62,740 nt of DNA from Actinotalea endophytica (GCF_025717005.1 NZ_JAOVZU010000014.1:16924-79663), one strand, 5' to 3'; shown: positions 33,508-44,060, numbered from the stretch's first letter. A program made the numbers and translations. The notes: generated from the sequence alone by a model not told the origin.

Positions 33508-34749
33508 TCACGGGGCGAGGTCGTCGACCAGCTCGGGGGCGCTGGGCACGGCGGCACGCGACGTGACGGCCCGCGGCGGCTCGAGCTCACCGTCCACCAC
33601 GTCCAGCGCAGCGAACCGGCGCGCGCTGACCAGGACCCGGGTCTCGAGCGAGGCGACCGTCTGGTTGTAGGCCGTGGTCGCCGTGTCGATCGCGCGGCCG
33701 AGCCGCGCGACGTGCGTGCCGAGCGTGCTGAGCCGGCCGTGCAGCTCTCGTCCGAGGTCGAGGACCGCCTGGGCGTTGGCCGCCAGGGAGTCCTGCCGCC
33801 AGCCGTACGCAACCGTCCGGAGCAGTGCGAGCAGCGTCGACGGTGTCGCGACCACCACGTTGCGCTGGAACGCGTACTCGACCAGCCCGGGGTCGATCTC
33901 GACGGCGGCCTGCCAGAACGCCTCCGCGGGGACGAACATCACGACGAACTCCGGCGCGGGGGCGACCTGCTCCCAGTACCGCTTCGCCGCGAGGGCGTCG
34001 ACGTGCGCGCGCACGTGCCGCGCATGGGCCGCGAGCCGTTCCGACCGCAGCCCGGCGTCGTCGGCCTCGGCCGCCTCGAGGAACCCGAGGAAGGCGACCT
34101 TCGCGTCGACCACGACCTTCTTGCCGCCTGCGAGGTTGACCACCATGTCCGGCCGCACGGTGCCGTCGTCGGTGTGTACCTGGGCCTGCTCGACGAAGTC
34201 GACGTGCGGCAGCATCCCCGCGGTCTCGACGAGCCGGCGGAGCTGGAGCTCGCCCCAACGGCCGCGCACGTGCGACGCGCGCAGCGCGGTCACCAGGCGT
34301 GCGGTCTCGCCGCGCAGCCGCTCGGACGACTCGCGCATCGCCGTGACCTGCTCGCGCAGCGCCGCGGTGCCCTCCGCCCGGGCGCGCTCGGCGGTGCTCA
34401 CCTCCTGCCGCACGGCCTCCAGCGTCCTGCTGAGCGGTTCGACGAGCTCCCGCACGGCGTCCTGCCGGCGGTCGAGCTCCATCTCGCCGTGCTGCTGCGC
34501 GGCGGCGAGGCGCTGGTGGGCCAGGGCGAGGAACTGCTCGCTGCTGGTGGTCAGCGCCTCGGCGGCGAGCGCCTTGAACTGCTCGGCCTGGTGCCCCCGC
34601 TCGGCCTCCCACCGAGCGGTCGCGCGCGCGGCCGTCAGCTCCGCCGAACGGACGCGTGCGGCGCCGCGCGCGGTGCCGACCGTCCAGCCCGCCGCGAGGC
34701 CGAGCACCAGCCCGAGGGCCACCCACAGCACTGCCACCATGACGTCCAT
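33508..34749 (-). CDS. rmuC: RmuC family DNA recombination protein
   Basis: Membrane-tethered nuclease-like protein that limits recombination at short inverted repeats. The 413 residues begin with one transmembrane helix (about 3-22), continue with a long coiled coil (about 30-150), and contain the RmuC nuclease-like core with GRWGELQLRRLVE, RPDMVVNLAGGKKVVVDAKV and EFVVMFVPAEAF. The ATG at 34749 places the helix directly at the N-terminus; a GTG at 34779 is an alternative. It is divergent from the ABC transporter ATPase gene. Confidence 0.92.
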   Translation of the reverse strand: MDVMVAVLWVALGLVLGLAAGWTVGTARGAARVRSAELTAARATARWEAERGHQAEQFKALAAEALTTSSEQFLALAHQRLAAAQQHGEMELDRRQDAVRELVEPLSRTLEAVRQEVSTAERARAEGTAALREQVTAMRESSERLRGETARLVTALRASHVRGRWGELQLRRLVETAGMLPHVDFVEQAQVHTDDGTVRPDMVVNLAGGKKVVVDAKVAFLGFLEAAEADDAGLRSERLAAHARHVRAHVDALAAKRYWEQVAPAPEFVVMFVPAEAFWQAAVEIDPGLVEYAFQRNVVVATPSTLLALLRTVAYGWRQDSLAANAQAVLDLGRELHGRLSTLGTHVARLGRAIDTATTAYNQTVASLETRVLVSARRFAALDVVDGELEPPRAVTSRAAVPSAPELVDDLAP

Positions 34750-34818
34750 GCAGGTCACGGTGCCACCGCGCACCGACACTCATCCGTCGGGCGGACGCGG
34801 ACGGTGGCCGGCCTCGCC

Positions 34819-34824
34819 TACCGT
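34819..34824 (+). promoter_or_regulatory. -10 element TACCGT, leaderless promoter of ABC exporter
   Basis: TACCGT, six bases (GGCCCG), then GTG 34831. Confidence 0.5.
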
Positions 34825-34830
34825 GGCCCG

Positions 34831-35694
34831 GTGACCGTTCCGCCCCCGCCGCCCGAGCCGCCGGTGCCCCCGGCCCCGTCGCCAGGCCCGGCCCAGCTCT
34901 CCGACCCGGCCGCGACGACGCCGGCGGGTTCGCTGCCGGTGCCCGCGCTGGCGGTTCGCGGGCTGTGGCGGTCGTTCGGACGGAAGGTCGCCGTCGCCGG
35001 GATCGACCTCGACGTGCCACGCGGGTCCTTCTACGGGCTGGTCGGCCCGAACGGAGCGGGCAAGACGACGACCCTGTCCATGGCCACCGGGCTGCTCGTG
35101 CCTGACGCGGGCCGGGTGCTGGTGCACGGCCGCGACCTGTGGGCGGACCCGACGGTCAAGGGCACGGTCGGCGTGCTGCCGGACGGCCTGCGGCTGTTCG
35201 ACCGGCTCACCGGAGCGCAGCTGATCACCTATGCGGGGCTGCTCCAAGGGCTCGACCGGCCGACCGTCGCGGCGCGCACCGCGGACCTGCTCGCCGCGGT
35301 GGACCTGGTCGCCGATCGCGACACCCTGGTGGTCGACTACTCGGCCGGCATGACCAAGAAGGTCGCCCTCGCCTGCGCGCTGGTGCACGCGCCCTCGCTG
35401 CTCGTGCTGGACGAGCCGTTCGAGGCGGTCGACCCGATCTCGGCGGCCAACATCCGCGACCTGCTGGCGTCGTACGTCGGCTCCGGCGGCACGGTGATCG
35501 TCTCGAGCCACGTGATGGACCTCGTCCAGCGCATGTGCTCGCACGTCGCGGTGATCGCGGGCGGCAGGGTCCTCGCGGCCGGGACGGTCGAGGAGGTGCG
35601 GGCCGGGGCGAGCCTCGAGGACCGGTTCGTCGAGCTGGTCGGCGGACGGACCACGGGGGAGGGGCTCGCGTGGTTGCGCACCTCGTCCGACTGA
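34831..35694 (+). CDS. ABC transporter ATP-binding protein
   Basis: Nucleotide-binding subunit of a two-component ABC-2-type exporter. A Pro-rich N-terminal tail of about 37 residues precedes the domain. Walker A GPNGAGKTTT and Walker B LLVLDEPFEAVD are intact; the signature motif is a degenerate YSAGMTKK in place of LSGGQ, as in several exporter ATPases. The start fits a leaderless mRNA. The permease gene overlaps the 3' end by 25 bases. Cargo unknown. Confidence 0.9.
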   Translation: MTVPPPPPEPPVPPAPSPGPAQLSDPAATTPAGSLPVPALAVRGLWRSFGRKVAVAGIDLDVPRGSFYGLVGPNGAGKTTTLSMATGLLVPDAGRVLVHGRDLWADPTVKGTVGVLPDGLRLFDRLTGAQLITYAGLLQGLDRPTVAARTADLLAAVDLVADRDTLVVDYSAGMTKKVALACALVHAPSLLVLDEPFEAVDPISAANIRDLLASYVGSGGTVIVSSHVMDLVQRMCSHVAVIAGGRVLAAGTVEEVRAGASLEDRFVELVGGRTTGEGLAWLRTSSD

Positions 35695-37244
35695 AGCTCG
35701 CGCTGCTGCGCAACGGTCTGCGGCGCTCGCCCTGGCAGGTCGTCGCGATGGTGTTCGGCGCCCTCTACGGCCTCGGGGCGCTCGCGCTCGTGTCCTTCGG
35801 GCTGGTGGGTCTGGCCATGTCGGACTCGGTGGTCCTGAAGCAGGCCGTGCTGGTCGTGGCGGGGTCCGCGCTCGTGCTCGGCTGGGCGGTCCTGCCGCTG
35901 GTCGCCTTCGGTGTCGACGCGACGCTCGACCCGGCGCGTTTCGTCACCTTCCCGATCCCTCGGCGTCGCCTGCTCGCCGGGCTGGGGCTGTCCGGGCTGA
36001 TCGGGGTGCCCGGTGCGGTCACCGTCCTCGCGGTGGCCGGCTCGGCGATGGTCTGGTGGCGCTCGCCCGCCGCGGTCCTGGTGGCGCTGCTCACCGGAGC
36101 GCTGGCCGTCGCGCTCGCGGTCTCCGCCTCGCGCGCGACGACCACGGCCGCCGCGCGGGCCCTCAGCGGCCGCCGGTCACGCGAGGTCACGGGGGTCGCG
36201 GTGATGCTGCTGCTCGCCGTCGGGTACCTGCTCTTCGGCCGGCTGGTCACCGGCGAGCTGAGGGCGGACCGGTTGCGGGAGTCCCTCTCGGGTGTCGTCG
36301 ACGTGCTCGGCTGGACGCCGTTCGGGGCGGCGTGGCAGGCGCCGGCCGACGTCGTCGCGGGTCACTGGTCGTTCGTGGCAGCCCGGGTCGGCGTCCTCGT
36401 GGTGAGCCTCGCGGTGGTCGTGCTGGTGTGGGACCGCGCACTGGCGCGTGCGCTGGTCCAGCCACTCGGCGAGGCCTCGGGTACGGGCGGCAGCGCGCGT
36501 GGCCTCGGGTGGTTCGGCGTCCTCCCGGACCGGCCGCTCGGCGCGATCGCCGCTCGCTCGCTGACCTACTGGCGTCGGGACCCCCGTTACTCGACCGCGT
36601 TGCTCGCGGTGCCGCTGATGCCGCTGGCGATGTGGGCGTTCGGGGTCGGCGAGGGCGTGATCGCCCTCGTGCCGCTGCTCGCGGCGGTGATGGGCTGGAC
36701 GCTGTCCACCGACACCTCCTCGGACGGCACGGCGCTGTGGCTGCACGTCGCCTCACCGCTGCGCGGCGTGGACGACCGGGCCGGTCGCGTGCTCGGGGCG
36801 GGCGCCGTGATGGTCCCGCTCCTGATCGCGCTGACGGTGGTGCTCGGCGTGATCGCGGGGCACCTGGCCGACCTGCCCGCGCTCCTCGGTGGGGCGCTCG
36901 GCACGCTGCTCACGGCGCTGGGTGCGGCGAGCGTGATGTCCGCGCTCGTGGTGCTGCGGGTCCAGCAGGCGGGGGAGAACCCGTTCGGGACCAGGCAGGG
37001 GGCGTCGGTCGTGTCCGTGCTCGGACAGCTCGGTGGCTTCCTCGTGGTGGGTGTGCTCGCGCTGCCCGGGAACCTGCTCGGGCTGCTCGCCGTGCTGTGG
37101 GGCTCCGCCGCGCTCGGCTGGGTCGCGCTGCTCGTCGGTGTGGTGCTCGGTGCAGTGCTGCTGGTGATCGGGGTGCGGTGGGGCGGCCACCTGATCGACC
37201 GGCGAGGTCCGGTACTGCTCCAGCAGCTGGTCTCGGTCGCCTGA
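35670..37244 (+). CDS. ABC transporter permease
   Basis: Integral membrane partner of the preceding ATPase. The 524 residues contain about 12 hydrophobic segments in two halves separated by a hydrophilic loop (about 265-295), suggesting a fused or duplicated six-helix permease. The GTG at 35670 has a very strong GGGGGAGGGG 5 bases upstream, inside the ATPase gene, and the 25-base overlap implies tight coupling. No conserved substrate motif was recognised. Confidence 0.85.
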   Translation: MVAHLVRLKLALLRNGLRRSPWQVVAMVFGALYGLGALALVSFGLVGLAMSDSVVLKQAVLVVAGSALVLGWAVLPLVAFGVDATLDPARFVTFPIPRRRLLAGLGLSGLIGVPGAVTVLAVAGSAMVWWRSPAAVLVALLTGALAVALAVSASRATTTAAARALSGRRSREVTGVAVMLLLAVGYLLFGRLVTGELRADRLRESLSGVVDVLGWTPFGAAWQAPADVVAGHWSFVAARVGVLVVSLAVVVLVWDRALARALVQPLGEASGTGGSARGLGWFGVLPDRPLGAIAARSLTYWRRDPRYSTALLAVPLMPLAMWAFGVGEGVIALVPLLAAVMGWTLSTDTSSDGTALWLHVASPLRGVDDRAGRVLGAGAVMVPLLIALTVVLGVIAGHLADLPALLGGALGTLLTALGAASVMSALVVLRVQQAGENPFGTRQGASVVSVLGQLGGFLVVGVLALPGNLLGLLAVLWGSAALGWVALLVGVVLGAVLLVIGVRWGGHLIDRRGPVLLQQLVSVA

Positions 37245-37314
37245 GGGCGGTCCCGCGGCGGGGACGGCCGCGGTCGTCCCGGGGCACCGGCACGGGAGGT
37301 GGCGCGGTCGCCCG

Positions 37315-37320
37315 TAGACT
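37315..37320 (+). promoter_or_regulatory. -10 element TAGACT upstream of ychF
   Basis: TAGACT, eight bases, then GTG 37329; a transcript would have a leader of 0-2 bases. Confidence 0.5.
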
Positions 37321-37328
37321 TCTCGCCC

Positions 37329-38423
<1,095 letters not shown>

Positions 38424-38429
38424 CCGTCG

Positions 38430-38819
38430 TTACGGCGCGACCTTCTCGACCAGCTGCACGGGATGGCCGTCCGGGTCCTCGACGAACGCGACCGAGAGCA
38501 GGCCGTCGCGGAACGGGTGGGGTCCTCGCAAGGCGGTCGCTCCCGCCTCGAGTGCCGTCGCGTAGGCGCCTGCGACGTCGTCGGTCCACAGCGTGAGGCA
38601 CGCCCGGTGCCCGGCGGTCACGGGAGTGAGTCCGTGGCTCTGCGCCGCAGGCTCGGGCAGCGCCAGCCCGAGGCCGAAGCCGCCCTGGAGCATCTCGATC
38701 TTGACCGGGTCGGCCGCCGGGGAGCGGAACGTCTCGCGGAAGCCGAGGTGGGAGTAGAAGGTCGCGGCCCGCTCGCAGTCCGCGACGAACAGGATGACCT
38801 GCGGGTCGGAGAACTCCAT
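38430..38819 (-). CDS. VOC (glyoxalase/bleomycin-resistance-like) family protein
   Basis: A 129-residue vicinal-oxygen-chelate fold protein with two beta-alpha-beta-beta-beta modules: MEFSDPQVILFVAD...FYSHLGF at the start and FVEDPDGHPVQLVE at the end, the latter with the usual metal-ligand Glu. Possible roles are resistance, isomerase or dioxygenase; the substrate is unknown. The ATG has TAGCGT (38831-38826) exactly 6 bases upstream and no ribosome site, fitting a leaderless mRNA. Confidence 0.85.
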   Translation of the reverse strand: MEFSDPQVILFVADCERAATFYSHLGFRETFRSPAADPVKIEMLQGGFGLGLALPEPAAQSHGLTPVTAGHRACLTLWTDDVAGAYATALEAGATALRGPHPFRDGLLSVAFVEDPDGHPVQLVEKVAP

Positions 38820-38836
38820 GACGTGACGCTAGACGA

Positions 38837-39247
38837 TCAGCGCGCCGCCGCCTCCTGCCGCACGTACTGGTTGCCGAGGTTGGTGCCGATCACCGTGCCG
38901 GCCGGGTAGCGGTCGGCGACCAGCAGCACCTCCATCACGGCGGAGTGCACGGCGTCGTCCGCCTCCTCCGCGGTGGCGCTCTCGAGCCAGCCGCCACGCT
39001 GCAGGCTGTCCCGGAACGCGAGCGCGAGGTCGTCCAGGCTCGAGCCCCACTCGACCACCTCGGCCGTGGTCGTCGCGCGCTCGGAGTGCAGCCCGGCGAA
39101 GCCGCGCCCGCACCCGCAGCCGCGTCCGACCCCGCGCAGGTCGGTCGCGCAGATCAGGCCGAACATCACGAGCTCGCCGGGCGTGGCCCACGAGTAGTCG
39201 TCCGCCCGCGCACCCTGGGTCGTCTCGGTCGCCACCAGCACCTTCAT
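38837..39247 (-). CDS. Hypothetical protein with CGCGR cysteine motif
   Basis: A 136-residue soluble protein opening with MKVLVATETTQG and containing CATDLRGVGRGCGCGRGF (about 33-50), three clustered cysteines that could bind metal. The remaining half is helical with VVEWGSSLDDLALAFRDSL. It resembles small conserved actinobacterial proteins sharing the same N-terminal and CGCGR motif, but I know of no function. GGAGG 6-7 bases before the ATG fixes the start. It lies between the VOC gene and the divergent 806-residue protein. Confidence 0.7.
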   Translation of the reverse strand: MKVLVATETTQGARADDYSWATPGELVMFGLICATDLRGVGRGCGCGRGFAGLHSERATTTAEVVEWGSSLDDLALAFRDSLQRGGWLESATAEEADDAVHSAVMEVLLVADRYPAGTVIGTNLGNQYVRQEAAAR

Positions 39248-39324
39248 CCCAGCCTCCTTCGACGGGTCGAACGCTAGTTCGAGCTGCCGACACGACCGCC
39301 GGCGCGACCGTGGGCGTCACCGGG

Positions 39325-39330
39325 TAGGTT
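39325..39330 (+). promoter_or_regulatory. -10 element TAGGTT, leaderless promoter of 806-aa gene
   Basis: TAGGTT, six bases (CGCCGG), then GTG 39337. Confidence 0.5.
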
Positions 39331-39336
39331 CGCCGG

Positions 39337-41757
39337 GTGACCGTCGAGACAGAGGTCGATGCCGCCGCCGGGGCGATGTTCGCCGGCGACGGGCGCGCGC
39401 TGCAGCGCTGGCTCCTCGACGCGCTCGCCGGGCAGGACGGGGGCACGGCGCCCCTGCCTGCCGAGGCCCTCGACGGGCTCGCGCACCTCACGGACCTGCT
39501 CGGCGACGCCGACGCCTGGACCGCCTCCGGTGCGGCCTCGGCCCGCGCGCTCGTCCCGGAGGTCGTGCGGTCGGCGGCGGCCCGGCCGGCGGCCCTGACC
39601 GCGTTGCTGCTGCACGTCCGGCACGCGTGCGAGCGGGCCTGGGAGCTCACCTGGGACCACGGGACGATGGCCGACCTGATGGACGTGGTCGACGCCGCCT
39701 GGCAGGAGCTGCCGGCCGACCGGCGCGAGGGCACTGAGGTGTGCCGTGACCTGCTGCTGTTCCTCAGGCACGAGTTCGCCGTCGAGTCCGCGATGCTGAC
39801 CGGCTGCCTGCCCGTGGCCGAGCGCGTGGTGGGCGAGGCGCTGGCCGAGGTCCGACGGATCGTCGCGTCGGCCGAGGCTGCCGGAGCGGACTGCCTCGAT
39901 CAGGTGCGTGACGAGGTCCGTCGCGAGGTGGCGTACTTCGAGGCGGTCGACACCGCGTGCCGCGCCGCGATCGGCTTCCTCGGCGACGGTGAGCCGAGCG
40001 TCGCGCCGGCGATCGAGGCCTTGCGCCGCGACCTGGCCGGACCGCTGCTCCGGGGCGAGGACGCGAGCGAGGTCCGCAGCCAGCTCGCCGCGCTCGAGGC
40101 GCTGGACGCCGCGCGGAGCTCGGAGTGGTTGCGCGTCGACGAGGGCAGCATCGTCGTGCTCTACCCGTTCAGCCTGCGCTCGCCGGCCTCCGCGATCAAC
40201 GAGCAGGTCGTCGCGGCCGTCCGGGCGCACGGTCGCGACTGGGACCTCGGCGGGCTCGTGCCGACCGAGCCCCCGTCGGCCGCGCTGGAGATCTCCGACG
40301 CCTGGCAGGGCGACGACGCGCTCGGTCGCCACTTCGCGGGCACCGAGCTGGTGCTCCCCGACCTCGAGCTTCGCCGGACCCCCGACGTCCGCCACGGCGC
40401 CTGCACCCGGCCCATCCGGGTCAAGGTGCAGTTCTCCGAGCTGGGCAACCACTGCGTGCGCTTCGAGCTCGCCGTGGCCGACGCCGACCCGTCCGACCTG
40501 GCGGAGATCGTCTCGACGGCGTCCCCGGTGTACGGCGACCTCGACGAGCTCGGCGGTCTGCTGGCCCTCGTGCGGGCGGACGACCCGGCCGGGACGCCGA
40601 CCCGGTGGCCGCGCCTGGCCGCGGTCGCCTCGACGATCATCCGGCGGGTCGCGGACGAGGTCGACCGAGCCGTGCCGCACCACGTCGGCGTGGACGGGCG
40701 CCCGGCCGGGGTGTCGGTCGGCTGGCGGCGTGGCATGTACTCGGTCATAGGCGTCATCGACCGGGCACGGATCTGTGCGGGCGCCCAGGACACCGTCGGC
40801 CGGGTCGCGGACGACGCGCGCGTGCTGCCGCGGCTGTTCGGGGCGCAGCCGCTGGTCCACCCGATGCCGGGCGGCGCGACGTCGATCGCCGACTGGGCCA
40901 GCTACGACGTCGAGGACCTGCGCGAGTACCCGATCCTCACGCTGCACCAGGAGATCCTCGTCGCGAACGCGAACACGACCCTGCTCGCGAGCTTCCGCTC
41001 ACCGGCCTACTCGGTCGGCACGGTCCGCGGATACGTCGAGTTCGCGCACAGCCTGCACGGCATGTACGCGGGCTGGAACGACGAGGTCGCCAAGCACGCG
41101 CAGGAGATCGCCGCGGCGGTCGACGTCGTGGACCGGCTGCTCGCCGAGGCCCCCGAACCGGCCGCGCCGAAGCGTTCTCGCCGTGCGGCCGCCCGGCAGC
41201 GTGCGGCAGCAGCGGCACGGGACCGGGTGAGCATCGAGACCCTGCAGCGAACCATCGTGGCGATCGAGCGCAGCGAGCTCGAGCTCCAGCGGTTCGTGCA
41301 GTCCAACCAGGCGACGATGCTCTTCATCGAGTCCCCGGCGCTGGTGACGTCGACGTCGTTGCGCCTCGACCTGGACACCGTCCTCGAGTCGTCCGGCTAC
41401 CCGGCGCTGCGCGACGGCTTCGTCAAGGCCAAGGAGCAGGTGCTCGGCAACCGGCTGCAGCAGCTGCTGGAGATCACCAGCCGGCGGATCGCCGACCGGT
41501 TGGAGGAGCGCCGCAACGAGCAGAGCGCGCGCACTCGGCAGCTGATCGAGGCCGTCGGGATCGGGATCATGATCATCGGGCTCTCCGGCCTCGTGTCGGT
41601 GCTCCAGGCCGGGTACGACCTGTCCGGCCTGCCGACCCTCGCGGCGGTGCTGATCCTCGTCGTGCTCGCAGGGGTCTTCGCGTTCCTGAACTGGCGTGCC
41701 ACCCGCGAGCTGCGTGCCCTGCGCGACCAGGTCGAGGCGGACCGAGGCTCGCCGTGA
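39337..41757 (+). CDS. Uncharacterised 806-residue membrane-anchored protein
   Basis: No family recognised. The N-terminal 260 residues are almost entirely helical and Ala/Leu/Glu-rich; residues about 265-400 look alpha/beta (SIVVLYPFSLRSP, RPIRVKVQFSELGNHC); 450-560 contain a second mixed segment (MYSVIGVIDRARICAGAQD and ILTLHQEILVANANTT); 590-710 form a long basic/charged coiled coil; and two adjacent transmembrane helices (about 723-745 and 750-772) end in a short charged tail. This order (large soluble head, long helix, two C-terminal helices) is reminiscent of CorA-like architecture, but no GMN motif is present. A leaderless GTG starts the gene, and the GNAT gene follows with a 4-base overlap. 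Confidence 0.75.
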   Translation: MTVETEVDAAAGAMFAGDGRALQRWLLDALAGQDGGTAPLPAEALDGLAHLTDLLGDADAWTASGAASARALVPEVVRSAAARPAALTALLLHVRHACERAWELTWDHGTMADLMDVVDAAWQELPADRREGTEVCRDLLLFLRHEFAVESAMLTGCLPVAERVVGEALAEVRRIVASAEAAGADCLDQVRDEVRREVAYFEAVDTACRAAIGFLGDGEPSVAPAIEALRRDLAGPLLRGEDASEVRSQLAALEALDAARSSEWLRVDEGSIVVLYPFSLRSPASAINEQVVAAVRAHGRDWDLGGLVPTEPPSAALEISDAWQGDDALGRHFAGTELVLPDLELRRTPDVRHGACTRPIRVKVQFSELGNHCVRFELAVADADPSDLAEIVSTASPVYGDLDELGGLLALVRADDPAGTPTRWPRLAAVASTIIRRVADEVDRAVPHHVGVDGRPAGVSVGWRRGMYSVIGVIDRARICAGAQDTVGRVADDARVLPRLFGAQPLVHPMPGGATSIADWASYDVEDLREYPILTLHQEILVANANTTLLASFRSPAYSVGTVRGYVEFAHSLHGMYAGWNDEVAKHAQEIAAAVDVVDRLLAEAPEPAAPKRSRRAAARQRAAAAARDRVSIETLQRTIVAIERSELELQRFVQSNQATMLFIESPALVTSTSLRLDLDTVLESSGYPALRDGFVKAKEQVLGNRLQQLLEITSRRIADRLEERRNEQSARTRQLIEAVGIGIMIIGLSGLVSVLQAGYDLSGLPTLAAVLILVVLAGVFAFLNWRATRELRALRDQVEADRGSP

Positions 41758-42428
41758 CGCTGCGGGAGGTCCGGGACCCGGCCGAGATCGCGCAGGTCCA
41801 CGCCCGGCTGCTCGAGCCGGCCTTCGAGCCCACCGAGCTGGTCACGGTCGAGAGCCTCGTCGAGGGCGTCGCTGCGGGCGAGACGGAGGTGCTCGTCACG
41901 GCGCGCGACGGGGAGCCGCAGGCCGTCGCGGTCGGTGATTTCTCGCCCGGGGTCGCGCTGCTCAGCTACCTCGCCGTGGCGCCGGGCCACCGGTCGACCG
42001 GGCTGGGGGCAACTCTCCTGGCGGCCGCGGTGGCACGCTGGCTGGCCCGGGTAGATCCCCCGGCTGTCGTGCTCACCGAGGTCGAGGACCCGGCGTGCCA
42101 CGAGGCGCACGCGCTGCGCGGCGACCCGGCCCGCCGGGTCCGGTTCTACGCGCGCGGCGGCGGACGCCTCCTGGACGTCCCGTACTTCCAGCCGTCGCTC
42201 GGCGCCGGGCTGCCGAGGGTCCCCGGCATGCTGCTGGTGGCGCTGCACATCGACCCACGCCTCGAGCACGACGGACGGCTGACCGACGCCGCGCCGGTGG
42301 TCGCGATGCTCGAGGGGTACTTCGACTGGGCCGAGGGTGTCGCGCGCCCGGCCGATGCCGATGCGCGTGCGCTGTTCGCGGCGCTCGAACGTCCCGGCGG
42401 GGTCCCGATCGCCGCCCTCGAGGGCTAG
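41754..42428 (+). CDS. GNAT family N-acetyltransferase
   Basis: A 224-residue acetyl-CoA-dependent acetyltransferase-like protein. Motif A, which binds the pyrophosphate of acetyl-CoA, is LSYLAVAPGHRSTGLGATLLAAA (R-x-x-G-x-G/A form), followed by a catalytic-region helix and a C-terminal tail with VRFYARGG. The acceptor is unknown. The GTG overlaps the 806-residue protein stop by 4 bases, so the two form an operon and might act together. Its stop codon is shared in a CTAG with the convergent MFS gene. Confidence 0.82.
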   Translation: MTLREVRDPAEIAQVHARLLEPAFEPTELVTVESLVEGVAAGETEVLVTARDGEPQAVAVGDFSPGVALLSYLAVAPGHRSTGLGATLLAAAVARWLARVDPPAVVLTEVEDPACHEAHALRGDPARRVRFYARGGGRLLDVPYFQPSLGAGLPRVPGMLLVALHIDPRLEHDGRLTDAAPVVAMLEGYFDWAEGVARPADADARALFAALERPGGVPIAALEG

Positions 42429-43597
42429 AGCTCGCGCACCCGCGGGGTCGCCATCCGCCGAACCGCCACGGCGCTGCCCGCCGCCACCGCCGCGACCAGC
42501 GCGAACGCGGCCCAGTCGCCGGCGATCTCGGCCACCCCGCCACCGGCGAGGTTCCCGATGCCCGTCCCGACGCCCCAGGAGAGGTTGGCCATCCCGAACC
42601 CGAACGCGGGATCGACCCCGCCGTCCTCGGCACCGTGCGTGAGCAGCGTCATGGCCGGCGTCCAGAGCGAGCCGAGCACGGCGCCGGTCAGCGGCACGAG
42701 CACGGCGATCGTCCAGGCGCTCGCCGGGCCGCCGCCCCAGCGCGGTGCGAGCAGCGCGAGCCCGATGCCGGATGCGGCGAGCGCGACCCAGCCCGGGACG
42801 TGCGGGCCGTAGCGGTCCGCGGCACGGCCGGCGACCGGCGAGGCGAGGGCCTCGGTGACGGCGGCGACCAGGAACACGGCGCCGATCCCTGCGGCGGTCC
42901 AGCCCCGGGCGTCCAGCCGCAGCGGCACCAGCAGGGCGATCACGCCGAACCCGATCGACGGGACGACCATGAGCCACACGCCGAGCCGGACCCGGCCGTC
43001 GTGCGCGGCCCGCACCAGGTCCCGGAGGCCCGACGCTCGAGCCACCGTGGGTGGTGCCGGGCGCCTGGCCACGAGCGCACCGAGCACGGCGGGCACCGCG
43101 ACGAACACGAGGAACACGGTCCGGATGCCGATCAGGTCGCCGAGCACCCCGAGCACCGGACCGCCGACCGCACCGACGATCGCCGCGCCGGTGACTGTGC
43201 CGATCACCTCCGCGCGGCGGCCGGCGGGTGCGATCGCGATGGCCCAGGCCAGCGCTGCGGACCACAGGCCGGCCGCGCCGCAGCCCTGCGCGAGGCGCGC
43301 GAGCGCGAGCAGCGGCGCCGTCGTGGCGAGCGCGAAGCCGAGCGAGGCAGCACCGAGCAGTGTCAGCGAGAGCAGCGTCACCCGCTTCGGCCCGACGCGA
43401 GCCACGAGCCATGCGGCGGGCAGCGCGAGACCCACCGTGCCGAGCGGGTAGGCCGCGGCGAGCAGTCCCGCGCCGACCCGCCCGAGGCCGTAGGTGTCGA
43501 CGAAGTGGGGGAGCAGCGGGGTGATCGCGGAGTAGCCGGCGGTGTCGACCACCATGGCTGCGGACAGCAAGATCAGCAGCCCGCGAACGCGGGTCAT
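42425..43597 (-). CDS. MFS transporter
   Basis: Major facilitator superfamily protein of 390 residues with 12 predicted helices. The loop 2-3 motif of the family appears as VARVGPKRV, and the equivalent in the second half as GRAADRYGP. The first helix motif MVVDTAGYSAITPLLP and the helix-5 motif GAAIVGAVGGPVLG fit the DHA1 drug:H+ antiporter group, so efflux of a drug or metabolite is likely. The ATG at 43597 is supported by GAGGTG; TAGAGT at about 43636-43631 is a -10 candidate. No regulator is adjacent. Confidence 0.87.
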   Translation of the reverse strand: MTRVRGLLILLSAAMVVDTAGYSAITPLLPHFVDTYGLGRVGAGLLAAAYPLGTVGLALPAAWLVARVGPKRVTLLSLTLLGAASLGFALATTAPLLALARLAQGCGAAGLWSAALAWAIAIAPAGRRAEVIGTVTGAAIVGAVGGPVLGVLGDLIGIRTVFLVFVAVPAVLGALVARRPAPPTVARASGLRDLVRAAHDGRVRLGVWLMVVPSIGFGVIALLVPLRLDARGWTAAGIGAVFLVAAVTEALASPVAGRAADRYGPHVPGWVALAASGIGLALLAPRWGGGPASAWTIAVLVPLTGAVLGSLWTPAMTLLTHGAEDGGVDPAFGFGMANLSWGVGTGIGNLAGGGVAEIAGDWAAFALVAAVAAGSAVAVRRMATPRVREL

Positions 43598-44060
43598 CGG
43601 GTCACCTCGGGCAGCACGCGAGCACTCTAGGCGTGGCGGAAGTAAAACCTGTGTTTCGGCTGTTCCGGTTCGTCCCGGTGCCCCGGCTCCGCGGTGGCGG
43701 CCGAGGGGTGCCCGAGGTGCGGACAACCTGTCCACGCACTGACCGGCAAGACGGCGCGCCGTCGCCTCTCGCCGGCCCGGCGAGTGCGGTCTGACCAGGG
43801 GGAACGTGATCAAACTGGGGCGGGCGCCGCCGGTCTGTCGCGGTGGACGCCTCCCATCGCTGACCCACGATCTGTCTCGCATGTCGGGACGTACTTGGCA
43901 GTATCAATCCCGTAACGATCCCCCTGGGCGGGCGGGAGGGGTTACTTCACCCGTTCCGCCGAGGGCTACCGTGTCACCCACGCGACAGCGGTCAGTCTGT
44001 GGCGCACCCACGGGTGTGTGCAGCAATGGGGGCGGCCGCTCTCCCTTACCAGGAGGAACA
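43598..44060. other. Intergenic region upstream of the peptide-transport cluster
   Basis: A 463-bp divergent region between the MFS gene and the solute-binding protein gene. It contains a TACCGT -10 candidate (43967-43972) that would give an 80- to 90-base 5' leader ending at AGGAGG, and an imperfect dyad GTAAC...GTTAC (43909-43944). No gene or recognisable riboswitch was identified. It is locally less GC-rich around 43840-43920. Confidence 0.6.

Noticed and set aside
34345-34700. Additional coiled-coil protein gene antisense to rmuC
   Set aside because: The long plus-strand frame is the complement of the rmuC coiled coil and has no start signals.
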